Shown: positions 52,952 to 63,308 of the stretch, piece by piece
Position numbering within the stretch: position 1 is the stretch's first letter
Layout: each line of letters opens with the position of its first letter
Assembly (NCBI GenBank): GCA_020466095.1
Contig: CM035806.1
Location: 110,542,139-110,606,138 of the forward strand
Direction: 5' to 3'
DNA length: 64,000 nt
DNA from: Chlorops oryzae
Lineage: Eukaryota; Arthropoda; Insecta; Diptera; Chloropidae
Translations under genes and position numbers: made by a program
Notes under the pieces: model-generated
The model's input: only the letters and a program-made list of their open reading frames with translations
Told to the model about the DNA's origin: nothing
Database searches by the model: none

Positions 52952-54258
52952 AATTGAATTATTTAAACATTATATGTTAAACAAGTGTTACAACGGATAG
53001 TGAATCCAGCCGTATGCCGGACATATATTACTATATGTGGCACTCTACAACAACTATGCTTGTTGAGTTGAAGTAGGCCCCCGTTGCATGCATTCTTATG
53101 GCAAAATCAAAAACGTAGCACGCCCCCGAGAAATTCCGGGTCCGGTCTAACAAATCTTTTCAAATCTTGTAACATGTACCAAAATGTTTGGTATAACTCA
53201 TAACACTTATACATGTGTTCGTCAAATATTTTTTGTTAAAACTCATTTTTTTCGACTAAAATATGGTTTTTATATAATATCAAAAATCTTTACGTGAAAT
53301 TTTTCTTTTGTTCTTCAACAACGCTAAAGAAGAGCACTCATCCGTCGAATATGACCGAATGTTTGTTTACAAAACAGAACAGCTGATATGAACTTTTCAG
53401 TGATGTAGAAAAAATTCTAGCTCGATACCAAACTAATGGCTCAAGTACTTATAACAAATCATGCTAAAATGAATACAAAAACTACTTATTTTTCGAACTC
53501 CTCTCGTGAAAAGGGCATAGTATTGCAAAATCTTTCACCAAAAACCTAAAAGATTGTATACTAAAAAGAAAACATTAAAAAATTTCAACGCAAGAATGCT
53601 TGGTTACAAAATTGAGTGAGTACTCAAAACATTCTAGCATCACTAATTCGGTTGTTGTTGGGAGTGCCACATATAGTAATATATGATGCCGGATATCCGG
53701 CTGGCTGCTAAGCTGGATAGCAAGATATCCGGCTGCCGGATATTTAATTTTTTTTTTGTTATATATTTTTCGATTATAAAGCCAAATTGAACGGCGAAGC
53801 AATGGCCCTGTGCGTCGCCGTTTGGTAGAAAAAATTTCAAACGTTATTTTTTGAGACATCACACTTTTTAGTAATGATTGTTTCGAGCGGTTGCCCCGAA
53901 CTGCAATAAAAATTCTCTAAATATGGATATTTTCTGTGAAAATGTTAGGAGAACTGCATCCGGTTTCCTCGATTCGCTCCATTTTCAAATATGCATTCGA
54001 AGTACAAATACAATATTGCAAATTTTTAATGTGAGGTAAATTTAAGGCCGGATAGGCCGGACACCGGATAGTGGCTGGATATCCGTTGAAACTCTACCCA
54101 TAATACTCGTTTTTGAACCTAGACAGTGAATAGTGGGTTTCCTATGCCACCATAATGTTAAGAAATTTAATCACAAGCAAAAGCAAATTAAAAGGGAATA
54201 CTTGTACCTACTTATTTTAAGAATGCTCGATGGAAAAAAATACTATAAGTGGCACTCT
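52952..54258. repeat. Spacer with CCGGATATCCGG-type repeat pieces
   Basis: TATTACTATATGTGGCACTC at 53025 is inverted at 53668-53690 (GAGTGCCACATATAGTAATA), and CCGGATATCCGGCTG words occur at 53697-53745 and 54045-54085. Suggests an old TIR element of about 650-1050 bp; ends not fixed. No gene. Confidence 0.35.
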
Positions 54259-54580
54259 CATTATACCCGACACACTCTGTGTCGAGGGTATATTGCATTT
54301 GTGTGGTTGTGTGTAACACCCATAACCAGTCGAGATAGACTATACAAAATGTATATAGAAATGATCAGCTTCACCAGGAGATTCGATTTAGATATGTCCG
54401 TCCGTCTGTCTGTCTGTATACAGTTTTCTTATCGAAGGAGTTGAGCTATCTTGACAAAACTCGGTATGCGTACCCACGAGGACAACGGTAAGAACAAGTT
54501 CGAGAAGGGACCAGATCGGACCATATTTAGGGGTAACTCCAGAACTAGGGTCTGTTACGAAAATCACAAAAACTGCTCTA

Positions 54581-54712
54581 ATATGCTTTCCAGACGTACA
54601 ACGAAATCTCGAGATTTCAGAAAATTTTCGAACAAATTTGACATTTGAAATCCAGGCGATTTCAATTTTGTTCTGAAATCCCGAGATTTCGTTGTACGTC
54701 TGGAAAGCATAT
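54581..54712. mobile_element. 132-bp hairpin MITE ATATGCTTTCCAGACGTACA
   Basis: Arms ATATGCTTTCCAGACGTACA... and its inverted partner, with inner ACGAAATCTCGAGATTTC on both sides. Absent from INE-B copy 2 at the corresponding site. Confidence 0.8.
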
Positions 54713-54767
54713 AAAATCAAAGTTTTTCAAGATATTTTGATAAAATTTTATATTTGAACATGTCTAA

Positions 54768-54941
54768 AGGCTGTAGTACATGAGATGTAAAAAGCCACAT
54801 TCATATGTAGCTCTGACGTAATTTTGACGTCAGGAAGTTTTTGAATACAGTATATGTAGCCATTTTAAAAACTTTCTGACGTCAAAATGATGTCAGAGCT
54901 ACATATGAATGTGGCTTTTAACATCTCATGTACTACAGCCT
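54768..54941. mobile_element. 174-bp hairpin MITE AGGCTGTAGTACATGAGATG, TSD TAA
   Basis: Arms of about 75 bp, nearly perfect, ends AGGCTGTAGTACATGAGATG and CATCTCATGTACTACAGCCT, TAA on both sides (54765-54767, 54942-54944). Harbinger-type. Confidence 0.88.
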
Positions 54942-55469
54942 TAAGGGTAAATAAGCTGATTTCCGAAAATTTGAAAAGTGGGCGTGACAGAAGGGCGTTT
55001 TTCGAAAATTGTGACCTACACCCGAAATTCAAATGGAACTTAAACGAAATTTGGCACTTGTGCTTCCTTTGAAGCCTTAAACATCCTTCCAAAAATTCTC
55101 TTGATCGCTCCATTATTAAGGGTAACTCCAGTGCTAGGGTCTGTCACAAAAACCCCAAAACTGCGTAAAAATCTGACTTTCGAAATATTTCGGGCGGTTT
55201 TCATAAAGAAATTTAACAAAAGTCGGTACATGGGGCCCCTTATGGCCTTAAAAACCTGTTGAATATTCCATCTTAGTGGTCCTGTTTTTTGGGCGAGGTT
55301 TAAAAATTATTTAAACATGTGTGTCTGTGTCGGGTATTTTATTGTCAGGCTCGTCTGACTATAGAACCCTTACTTTTTATACCCAGCGTAAGCAGGGTAT
55401 ATTAGAGTTGTGCGATTCTTGTAACAGCCAGAAAAAAGCTCCGTAGATATAGACATATACATATATATA

Positions 55470-55585
55470 CGGGCATGTGACAGAAATCGAATACGACAGA
55501 AAACGTTCGATTTCGCTTACATTTGTATGAAAATTTGAGCGAAATCGAACGTTTTCTGTCGTATTCGATTTCTGTCACATGCCCG
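55470..55585. mobile_element. 116-bp hairpin MITE CGGGCATGTGACAGAAATCG
   Basis: Almost perfect palindrome with a loop of about 20 bp; flanked by ATA on both sides. Absent from the other INE-A copies at this site (ATATATATTCTTGATC). Confidence 0.88.
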
Positions 55586-55626
55586 ATACTCTTGATCAGG
55601 ATCAAAAACTGAATCGATTTAGACAT

Positions 55627-55720
55627 GTCCGTCCGTCCGTCCGTCTGTCCGTCCGTCTGTCCGTCCGTCTGTCCGTCCGTCTGTCCGTCCGTCTGTCTGT
55701 CCGTCTGTCCGTCCGTATGT
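55627..55720. repeat. GTCCGTCTGTCC microsatellite
   Basis: About 90 bp of GTCCGTCC/GTCTGTCC units, an expanded form of the short run present in all INE copies. Confidence 0.95.
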
Positions 55721-56462
55721 GGTAGGATCTAATCCCAAACGTCCGGACCAACGAAATTTGGCACACAGATATATCGAAGGCCGAGTATGATCCTAAGAAA
55801 AAATGGGAGACATCCGCCCACTGCCACGCCCACAAATTAATTTAATTTGTTTTCAGTATAATGCTTGTGACTTGCGAACCACTCAACACATTCCATTGAT
55901 ATTTGGTGTACTGGTAAACTAGGAAAAGGGACATATCCCGGTAAAAAATGGACGTCGTCCTCCTCGAGCCACGTCCACAAATAAGCCCACAAATTAGGGA
56001 TTATCGTAACTTGTGAAGCTAAAGGCGCAGAAGCTTCAAATTCATAGGTTGACCAACGCAAATGAAACGTGTAGGCTTAAAAATTTATGTAGCCCGCCCA
56101 CTGCCACGCCCACAAATGGAGAATTTTCGTAACTTCCGAAGTAAAAGGCGTAGAAGCTTCAAATTCGCAATATAGGTTCACCAAGGCGAATGAAAAGTGT
56201 AGGAGAAAATTGTATGTGGCCCGCCCACTGCCACGCCCACAAATGAAGATTTTTCGTAACTTCCGAAGTAAATGCGTAGAAACTTCAAATTCGCAACATA
56301 GGTTCACCAAGGCGAATGAAAGGTGTAGGGAAATAATTTATGTTGCCCTCCCACTGCCACGCCCACAAATAGAGAAGCAAAACATAGTGCGCTCATAATG
56401 TCGGGACGCTGGGTATTTCAAAGTCGGGCTTGACCGGCTTTAGCTTTCTTACTTGTTTATTT

Positions 56463-56765
56463 ATTTTTTGATAAGAATAGATAAGAGCAAATACGACAGA
56501 GAGAATAGTCGATATGAGTGCAACTGAAAACGACTGATATCTAGCTGTGTGGAGTTGAAATTCGTTCTTGACTGTGTGTTAGTGATACTGGCATTGTACG
56601 TACACGCTTTTTGGCGAAAGTCTAAACCTTATTGCGATTGTATTACTTTTGTTGAATGCCCAAACTGTGTGGTGAAATTCCATGCTTCATACAATTTTTC
56701 CACCTCCCCTCACCCGTCTCGGTGATTTTTTCCCGCCATAGCCAAGTGTCACCTGTAGTATTCAT
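56463..56765. repeat. Truncated relative of the 38466-39394 hAT MITE
   Basis: Shares GAGTGCAACTGAAAA, CCCCTCACCCGTCTCGGTGA and the end AAGTGTCACCTGTAGTATTC with the larger element; the left terminus is missing. Confidence 0.55.
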
Positions 56766-57062
56766 CAAGATAGCTCAACTCCTTCGATAAGAAAACTCTA
56801 TACAGACAGACGGACGGAAATAATCGAATCTCCTGGTGACGCTGATCATTTCTATATATATTTTGTATGGTCTATCTCCACTGGTTCTGGGTGTTACACA
56901 CAACCACACAACCGCAACATACCCTCGACACAGAGTGTGTCGGGTATAAAAAGCTCTTAAATTGGTTTTAGCAAGATAATTCGACATTAAAGGTAATTAA
57001 TATATTTTTAAAACGCACATTTCAAAATGAAAAAAGAAAGGGCGTTATGGTCAGGCGAACCT
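56766..57062 (-). mobile_element. INE-B repeat fragments, copy 4
   Basis: 56766-56955 is a minus-oriented 5' part (GGTTCTGGGTGTTACACACA, CTCGACACAGAGTGTGTCG, GGGTATAAAA). 57040-57060 (GGGCGTTATGGTCAGGCGAA) looks like a separate 3'-end scrap, against which the LINE tail lies. Confidence 0.7.
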
Positions 57063-57353
57063 TTTATTTATTTATTTATTTATTTAGTCAATGAAACTGA
57101 GTTTCGTACAGACTACTTAGATCTAAATTTCTTAAAGCAAAAAATACAGTCTCGACTTTAATATTACTTTTGGTAAGCACAATTCAAAAAATGTATTGGA
57201 GGATAAATTGTTGCAGAACGCTAAAGACCTATAAATAGGCGCATAACAAGCATAATTGGTACGCCTTAGGCCGAGATAAAATATATTAGAAAACCTCAAA
57301 TGTCTAGCAGGCGCATTAAAATTAATAAGTTCAGGTAAAGGGGGGCAGTCTAT

Positions 57354-57361
57354 TCTTAAAC
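57354..57361. other. 8-bp target duplication TCTTAAAC, left copy
   Basis: Repeated at 59154-59161. One copy removed, the LINE frame reads IVSLRIDCPPLPELI without shift. Confidence 0.93.
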
Positions 57362-57465
57362 CAGGCCCGTGCGCAGGAATTGCCCAAGGGGGGGTTTTTT
57401 TCTATTAATTAAAACTATTGGTTAAAAATCAAGAGTAACGATTTCAATGACTTTATTATAACAAT

Positions 57466-58161
57466 TCAGCTTTGGTGAGTTTCATGCAACAAAGAAACCC
57501 TTCGAGGCACAGAAAAAAAGTCTTCCAAAATCGTTTCCACGTCAATTTCAACCTCACGATGTATATTCAGTGAGGCTAGGCCATTTAGTCGATCTTCAGA
57601 CATAGTCGATCTGAGGTATGTTTTAAGACGACGCAATGTTGAGAAAAACCTTTCATTTGTAGCAGTAGTAACGGGTAAAATTGCCATTATGCGGAGGATT
57701 TGATGGATGTTCGGAAATGCATCTGCATTGCAAATATCAAGCGCATCAAGTGAATTTTTTATATCCATTCCAGAAATTCGCCGATGCCAAAGTTGAACTT
57801 CACTGATCCAGAAGTTAGGACTATCATTGTGCAAGATAGAAGAGTATTGTGTAAATAATTGAACACAAGACTCTACATTGAGTGCTTTCATTTTATTTGG
57901 GAACAGGCAATCGAAATTTGATAGGATATTGCGATGATTGAGGAACCTATCATGAAGATGAGCGATGAAAGTATCAAGGTATGGTACGTATATGGTTATG
58001 CGAAAGTAATCCTCAACTGAATCAGTGACGACGTTGTTGCGATGTGTTTGTTTCGCAGTTAACCGAGGCTTTCGCAATTCGATATCATGCTCCTTGCCGA
58101 CGGTGTACGCCTTCTCAAAAATTTCTCGGAAATATTCAGAAGCTCTCTCTCTTTCGAGCAA
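57466..58161 (-). pseudogene. hAT transposase, C-terminal half
   Basis: 231-codon minus frame. It opens mid-protein (DUF4371/ZMYM1-type region with LTAKQTHRNNVV) and ends with the dimerisation block AILPVTTATNERFFSTLRRL, KTYLRSTMSEDRLNGLASLN and a stop at 57466. Close in pattern to the transposase at 16207-19975 (RIKTYLRNSIGQ, RLNGLAALALH), so both hATs are one lineage. The catalytic N-terminal half is deleted, so the copy needs help from elsewhere. Confidence 0.85.
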
Positions 58162-59100
58162 TTCTTTTCTTGCAGCATCAGATCCAGATGGATATATAAG
58201 TCATTAAATAACATAGGTTGCTCTCCTATTACTCCAAATGAATCATTAAGCGATTATAAAAATTGAAATAAAACCTCGATTGCTCGCTTCTTACTCCAAT
58301 CGGATGAATAAGTCATTACTCTTTTTTTGCTCGGTTTGGGTATTACTCCATAATTATCTACTGGGCTTCTTCTTCCTAATCCATGTAATGTGTTAGAGCT
58401 ACGCTGCCTGAACATAGGCATAAAGCATTTGTCAAAAAGATGCACGCTAGAGCAGCGAAATCCTAAGCTCTGCTGTGGTGAAATGAAGTGTTTTTGCATT
58501 GCCAGTTTTATTTCTAATTTTGGAGTGCCACTTTGTGTCTACCCGTATTGTTGTTGGTAGCTTTCTGGTGAATTTCTCGAAAGAGTTGAATTTCCTAAAC
58601 CTGCCTAGGGGTGAATTTCTCGATCGCGGCAGAGCCTTTTCGACGTCGACAATTAGACATAGATATACAGTAAATATCGGTTAAAAGCAAGCCTTACAAT
58701 ACACGAAAATTTTTGCCTACATGCGATATTTGTATTTAAGCAATCAATTTCAGAACAAAATTTAAATTGACTCAATTTTAAATGTCAGATTTGTTCCGAA
58801 ATTTTCTAAAATTGTGCAATTTCGATGTTCATCTGGACAAATAAATTTCTATTGAAATCGAATGTTTTTATTTGGATCGCATTTCCTTATTTATTTCAGT
58901 TACCTCAATTGAAATTTCTGCCGGAGAATTTTCAAATTTCTAGGTGCTAATAGTCTATCATGAAAAATTTCTATCAAAGTACAAAAATTAAAATGGGAAC
59001 TATTTGGAGTATTTGCCAATTATTTTATATCAAGTATTTGCACGAGTTGCGAGAAATTTCGTTTTATATATAATATTTATAATTCTTATTCTCAATGGGG
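58162..59100. repeat. Noncoding interior of the hAT, with dispersed repeats
   Basis: 58367-58500 is an inverted copy of 45725-45867; 58530-58660 an inverted relative of 45110-45345. The rest is AT-rich. The same repeat pair in two loci suggests that these are parts of one hAT family's interior. Confidence 0.6.
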
Positions 59101-59153
59101 GGGTTTTTAACACCCAAACCCCCCCCCCCCCCCCCCCCGTGCGCACGGGCCTG

Positions 59154-60479
59154 TCTTAAACTAACAATGTCAGCAATAAAAAGAACCGATAACATAGCTT
59201 GACGCGATTCAAGGGATTTTAAACCGATTAAAGAACAGCGAACAATATACGGAGGGAGGTTATTATGGATCGAAACGCTAGACGGGTAAATGATTTTTGC
59301 ACCCGTTCGATGCGTGCTACATGCGTAACATAGAATGGATTCCACACAATGGAGGCATATTACAATCTAGAGCGCACTAAAAAAAAGTGTATAAGGATCC
59401 GTGAAATTTGAGCTACTTCGTCTTATAAAGGCGAGCATTTGATAAGCCTTCGGAATGACGTAGTTAAGGTGCTGCGTAAAAGAAAATTTAGAATCAAAAA
59501 CAACTCCCAAATCCTTTACAACAGCAACTTGCTTAAGAGGATTGCACTCAAGAGAATAAGATGTATTGAACACCGCATCAGCCTTTGAGAAATTTGCAAA
59601 AGCGCACTTATCGAAATTGAGGAATAGTTTATTATGAAAACACCATTCTGATATCGCATTGATGTCGGATTGGAGAATCAGGGGATCTTGCAGGTAACGA
59701 ATTTTTTTAAAAATTTTCAAATCATCAGCATAAAGCAGGCATTGAGAGCCTTTAATAGTATTAGTGATGTCAATTATAAACAACACAAAGAGCAGTGGCC
59801 CTAAGATGCTGCCTTGCGGAACACCTGAGGTTGCAATGAAAGAATCAGATTTAACATTATCAATACAAACAGCAGAAATTCTATTGGACAGATAGGACTT
59901 CAACCATAACAAAAATTTGGAGTGAAATACAATTGAGGAGAGTTTGCTGATTAAAATGTGATGTGAGACTTTATCGAACGCTTTCGAAAAGTCCGTATAA
60001 ATAACATCTACTTGAGAGCCTTACGAAAAAGCTGATAAGCAATATTCAGAAAAGACTGTGAGATTAGTCACAGTTGATCTACCCGAGACAAACCCATGTT
60101 GAGAAGTAGAGATAATATTTTTCGTCGCAAAACCTATTTTAACCTTTACAATACCTTCAAATAGTTTGCTGATATTTGAGAGTTTGGAAATTGGCCTATA
60201 GTTGCACACAAGATTCATATCACCGGATTTAAAAATCGGGCTAATAGTTGCAATCTTCCAGTCGTCAATTAAAACACCACTACATAGTGACTTATTAAAA
60301 ATGATTTTTAAATGCAATGCTAGACTATGAACACAAGATTTAAGGATGATACCGGAAATCCCATCTAAATCTATTTTAGTAGAAGTATTCAACTGCGTAA
60401 TACCCTGGATAATATTACAGTCCGTCAAATTTAACGAACCAAAATCTATCCCAGAGCTATGATCATGCGAACAGTGCAA
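59154..60479 (-). pseudogene. Reverse transcriptase domain of the LINE
   Basis: Minus frame 60479 to 59367, open except for a TAA at 60021-60023. Motifs in order: KIATISPIFKSGD, NYRPISKLSNISKLFE, QHGFVSGRSTVTNL, then after the stop YTDFSKAFDKVSH (first catalytic Asp), SGVPQGSILGPLLF, LLYADDLKIF (catalytic YADD) and VKDLGVVFDSKFSF. Past a shift near 59372: YASIVWNPF and ARIERVQKSFTRL, then LKSLESRQAML. It copies element RNA at a nicked chromosomal site. Dead through stop, shift and the hAT insertion. Confidence 0.9.
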
Positions 60480-60670
60480 AATATCTGGAATGCTCGAGAC
60501 AGGAGCAAAACTCGATTTAAAGAATGATGAAAATAAATAAGCAGACTTAAGGCATTTGTAGAGGTAGTATCATTTAAATGCATGGTTATAGGGATTTTTG
60601 AACTCTTTCTCTTTGAATTTACAAAACGCCAAAACTCTTTCGGATTTCTCTTAATACTGCATTCGATTTT

Positions 60671-60937
60671 TCAAATATATCTAGTGAATAAGAAATTATT
60701 AAGGAAATTAAATTCACACATATAGTGCCGGTATTTAGAAAAATAATCCAAATTCCCCGTACCTACATACTTTTTGTAGAATTTATTTCTAAGATTTTTT
60801 ATTTTACTAAGCCCCAACGTTGCCCAGGGTATTTTATATTTACGATGGAAAATACGCGGAATAATATCGCTGCAGATATTAAGTAACACTGACTTGAAGT
60901 ATCTGAACGCCAAATCGGTGTTTAACGGTTGCAACAA
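60671..60937 (-). pseudogene. Endonuclease-RT linker of the LINE
   Basis: Minus frame with KIPWATLGLSKIKNLRNKFY and the RNA-binding-like basic stretch after it. This is the usual linker region in Jockey/CR1-like ORF2. A shift separates it from the RT frame. Confidence 0.6.
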
Positions 60938-61109
60938 GGTATCCCAGTCAATACTAACAATTTTAAGATTTAGAAGATCAAAATTGCAATTATTGAAGTC
61001 GAAATAAAATGAATTTTTAGAATTATAAACAAGTGGTAAAAAGTCATAAACCTTTGGGATTATAGAAAGTGGATAATGATGTATGGAAGCCGGCGAGAAT
61101 GAAACTTCA

Positions 61110-61650
61110 GAAATCGTTACAGTACAATTAATATTATATTATCACTGACCCATACCAAATCCAGCAAATTATTAAGCTTATTAAATATATCATTAACCTG
61201 CGTTAGGCCCGAAAAAGTATCAATCAAATATGTATCAGTGTCTGTACACATAATAAACGGAATTAAATTTGATTTACTTGTACTCGTACGATTCCAATTT
61301 AATTTGCTCAGATTAAAATCTCCAACTACGCAGATATTGTCACCCTGGGAATTAGAATTGGCAATGCACTGAGCGATGACAATATGCATTTTATATAACT
61401 CGAAAGAGCTATTAGGTGGTATATACGATGCACATTAAAATAAGCGACCATAACTACCACGAATAACCACTGCAAGCTGATCAATTAACGAATCATTAAT
61501 AGAGAGCGTGATCGTATGAGCTGACAAAAACCTTTTTACGGCAATGAGAACGACCCCACCTCTAGTGCAAGCAGTTTTATGAGCATCACGATCTTTACGA
61601 AAAATTTGATATATAATATACTTAGATCAAAAAAATACGTCCCTAAAGCT
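61110..61650 (-). pseudogene. APE-type endonuclease of the LINE (5'-truncated)
   Basis: Minus frame with TRGGVVLIAVKRFLSAH, then (after a stop) YIPPNSSFELY, and NICVVGDFNLSKLNW, the GDFN block of apurinic-type endonucleases, followed by LNNLLDLVWVSD (the D.V.V region near SDH). The first conserved blocks are missing. It nicks target DNA to prime reverse transcription. Confidence 0.8.
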
Positions 61651-61737
61651 GGAAGAGCAAAGTCAGCAGAATCAAAAAAAAATATGTAGAACATTAAAGG
61701 CTAATTAAATGCCCTAATCCGAAATTTCCTAATCCCA

Positions 61738-62818
61738 TTTTTCGGCTCCAGCCGTTTCCCGAAAAATCCATGCTCTGCCAGCGCATGTGCGATGGGTCCG
61801 ATCGGGTCCATTTTCGAACTTGTTCTTACTCTTGTGCCTGTGAGTACGCATATCAAGATAGCTCAACTCCTTCGATAAGAAAACTGTATACAAACAGACG
61901 GACAGACAGACAGACAGACAGACGGACATGGCTAAATTGAATTTCCTGGTGATTCTGATCATTTCTATATATATTTTGTATGGCCTATCTTGACTGCCCT
62001 GCAGGGAATCAAACCGATTTTAAAGTAATTTAAAGTTAGCTTTTTAATAAGCCCAACTGGTTGATTAATCGACCTCTTTCCTTGGCTTCAACTCACTATT
62101 TTACCGTGGCGATGTCCTAGGCAGTAGTCAATTGTCCGTTCCTGCATGACTTTGTAACTAAATAATATCTGGCTACTTTTAAGTTGACTTAAAATCAGAA
62201 AACGAAAGCACTGATTTAAATTGGTTAAAAAATGTTCAATAAAAAATTACTTCCATTAGAATTTCCTTGTTCGGTTTCATCTTTTCTGTTTTCAGCAGCA
62301 GAAGAATAATTTATTTATGTATGTGAAAATGTTCTTCAAGCGATGCATCAGAAAGAAATCCATAGGCGACTATTTTGGCTGACTTATGTTTCGAACTGCC
62401 GTTGGGGGTCTCATCAGAGCAATTTTTACGGATTGGTTGACTATTGATTTGAATCTCGGTTAGCGTTTTAAACTAACTTTGAGTGCAATTCATACCCTTG
62501 AATTATAGCATCAGAAATATATTATTTTCGTATCCAGTTTGGTTGATGTCTGCATGACTTTTCAATCGATTTCTAGTCAGTTGTGATGTAGTTGGCATAA
62601 AGTTAAATTTTAGAAATTTCCTATATTGCGCTTGTTTGAAGTCTAGATGACTTTTTAACCGATTTCTAGGCAGTTGCGAAAAAGTTCGCTTTTCATTAAC
62701 TTATTTACTAATCGGTTGATAAAAGTCCTGCAGGGATGGTTCTGGGTACTACACACAACCACACAAACGCAATATACCCTCGACACAGAGTGTGTCGGGT
62801 ATAAAAATTCGACTTAAC
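61738..62818 (-). mobile_element. INE-B repeat, copy 5, hosting a CCCTGCAGGG element
   Basis: Minus orientation. 61738-61996 has GTTTCCCGAAAAATCC-side sequence, AACTCCTTCGATAAGAAAAC and the ACAGACAGACAG run; it resumes at 62737 with TGGTTCTGGGTACTACACAC and ends at the 5' hairpin CTCGACACAGAGTGTGTCG, GGGTATAAAA. Copies 2 and 3 show the unbroken order GACTGGTTCTGGGTG or close to it. Confidence 0.82.
61997..62735. mobile_element. 739-bp element CCCTGCAGGGAATC
   Basis: Inverted ends CCCTGCAGGG and CCTGCAGGG, inserted in the INE-B copy at a site fixed by sister copies. The duplication is at most TG, so the mechanism is unclear. The interior repeats GATTTCTAG(T/G)CAGTTG twice (62568, 62663). No gene. 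Confidence 0.65.
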
Positions 62819-62939
62819 ACCGCGCGCGCAGCGCGTGAGCAGAGCATCGTAAAAAAACTGTTCCGAATAACAAAATCGAACTTTTTTCTCAGAACGCGGC
62901 GCGTGAGCAGAGCATCGTAAGAATCCCAGCAGGCAAAGA
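62819..62939. repeat. Short GC-rich direct repeat GCGCGTGAGCAGAGCATCGT
   Basis: The 20-base word occurs at 62832 and 62901, about 70 bp apart. No other feature. Confidence 0.6.
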
Positions 62940-63308
62940 CATCCAGCAGGAAAACAAGTTGAGTTGTGTCATAGGACACCAGATAAGAACGAAGTTCATT
63001 ATGGTATTTATAAATGTTAGTAAATATAATTCGCAGCAAGGTTTTTCGCAAAACTCAATTGTTTTTATTAATCGAAAAATATATGTATACAAGACGGCTG
63101 TGTGTTGTTTTCAACTGTTTTTAACAAGCGAAAATGCGATACAGTATATTCTGCTTAGCTGCATTCAATTTTTTTCCAGACAATTTTATGCACTTACGCG
63201 AAAAACGCACCTACCCGAAATTTTTTGCTGTATTTTTGAGTAACATATCAGAATGTCTTTAACAACACTTGAATTCTTAAAAGAACGCCGTCCAAATATT
63301 AATTTTAT
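62940..63308 (-). repeat. Inverted duplicate of 48990-49345
   Basis: Matches over its whole length, with the same junction to an INE-A 3' end (AATTTTATTAACAAACAAGT). Shows that INE-A copies 2 and 4 share flanks, so they arose by duplication of a larger unit rather than two insertions. Confidence 0.85.

Larger units (their letters stand above)
54259..55376 (+). mobile_element. INE-B repeat, copy 3, hosting two small MITEs
   Basis: 5' TTATACCCGACACACTCTGT, hairpin CGACACACTCTGTGTCG; 3' hairpin GTCAGGCTCGTCTGAC, then TATAGAACCCTTACTT. Same core as copy 2, interrupted by hairpin elements at 54581-54712 and 54768-54941. Confidence 0.85.
55372..56458 (+). mobile_element. INE-A repeat, copy 3, hosting a hairpin MITE
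   Basis: Starts TTTTTATACCCAGCGTAAGC directly at the 3' end of INE-B copy 3, and ends CCGGCTTTAGCTTTCTTACTTGTTT (hairpin plus tail). Has CTTGATCAGGATCAAAAACT, a GTCCGTCYGTC microsatellite and about three ~127-bp units at 56095-56380. Confidence 0.87.
57362..59153 (-). mobile_element. 1.8-kb hAT CAGGCCCGTGCGCAGG, TSD TCTTAAAC
   Basis: Ends CAGGCCCGTGCGCAGG and GTGCGCACGGGCCTG, exact 8-bp duplication. Subterminal runs GGGGGGG (57392) and a 20-C run (59118-59138). Internally deleted: only the C-terminal half of a transposase remains, and 58360-58660 holds the dispersed repeats also seen at 45110-45867. Confidence 0.93.
57063..61680 (-). mobile_element. Non-LTR retrotransposon (Jockey-superfamily-like), 5'-truncated
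   Basis: Minus strand. The 3' end at 57063 is a (TAAA)n run (TTTATTTATTTATTTATTTA on plus). Coding traces in order: endonuclease (61650-61110), linker (60937-60671), reverse transcriptase (60479-59367), C-terminal region (59370-59154 and 57353-57130). A 1.8-kb hAT (57362-59153) splits the C-terminal region. ORF1 and the start of the endonuclease are absent, as in a 5'-truncated copy. Family within Jockey/CR1-like groups not resolved. Confidence 0.88.
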
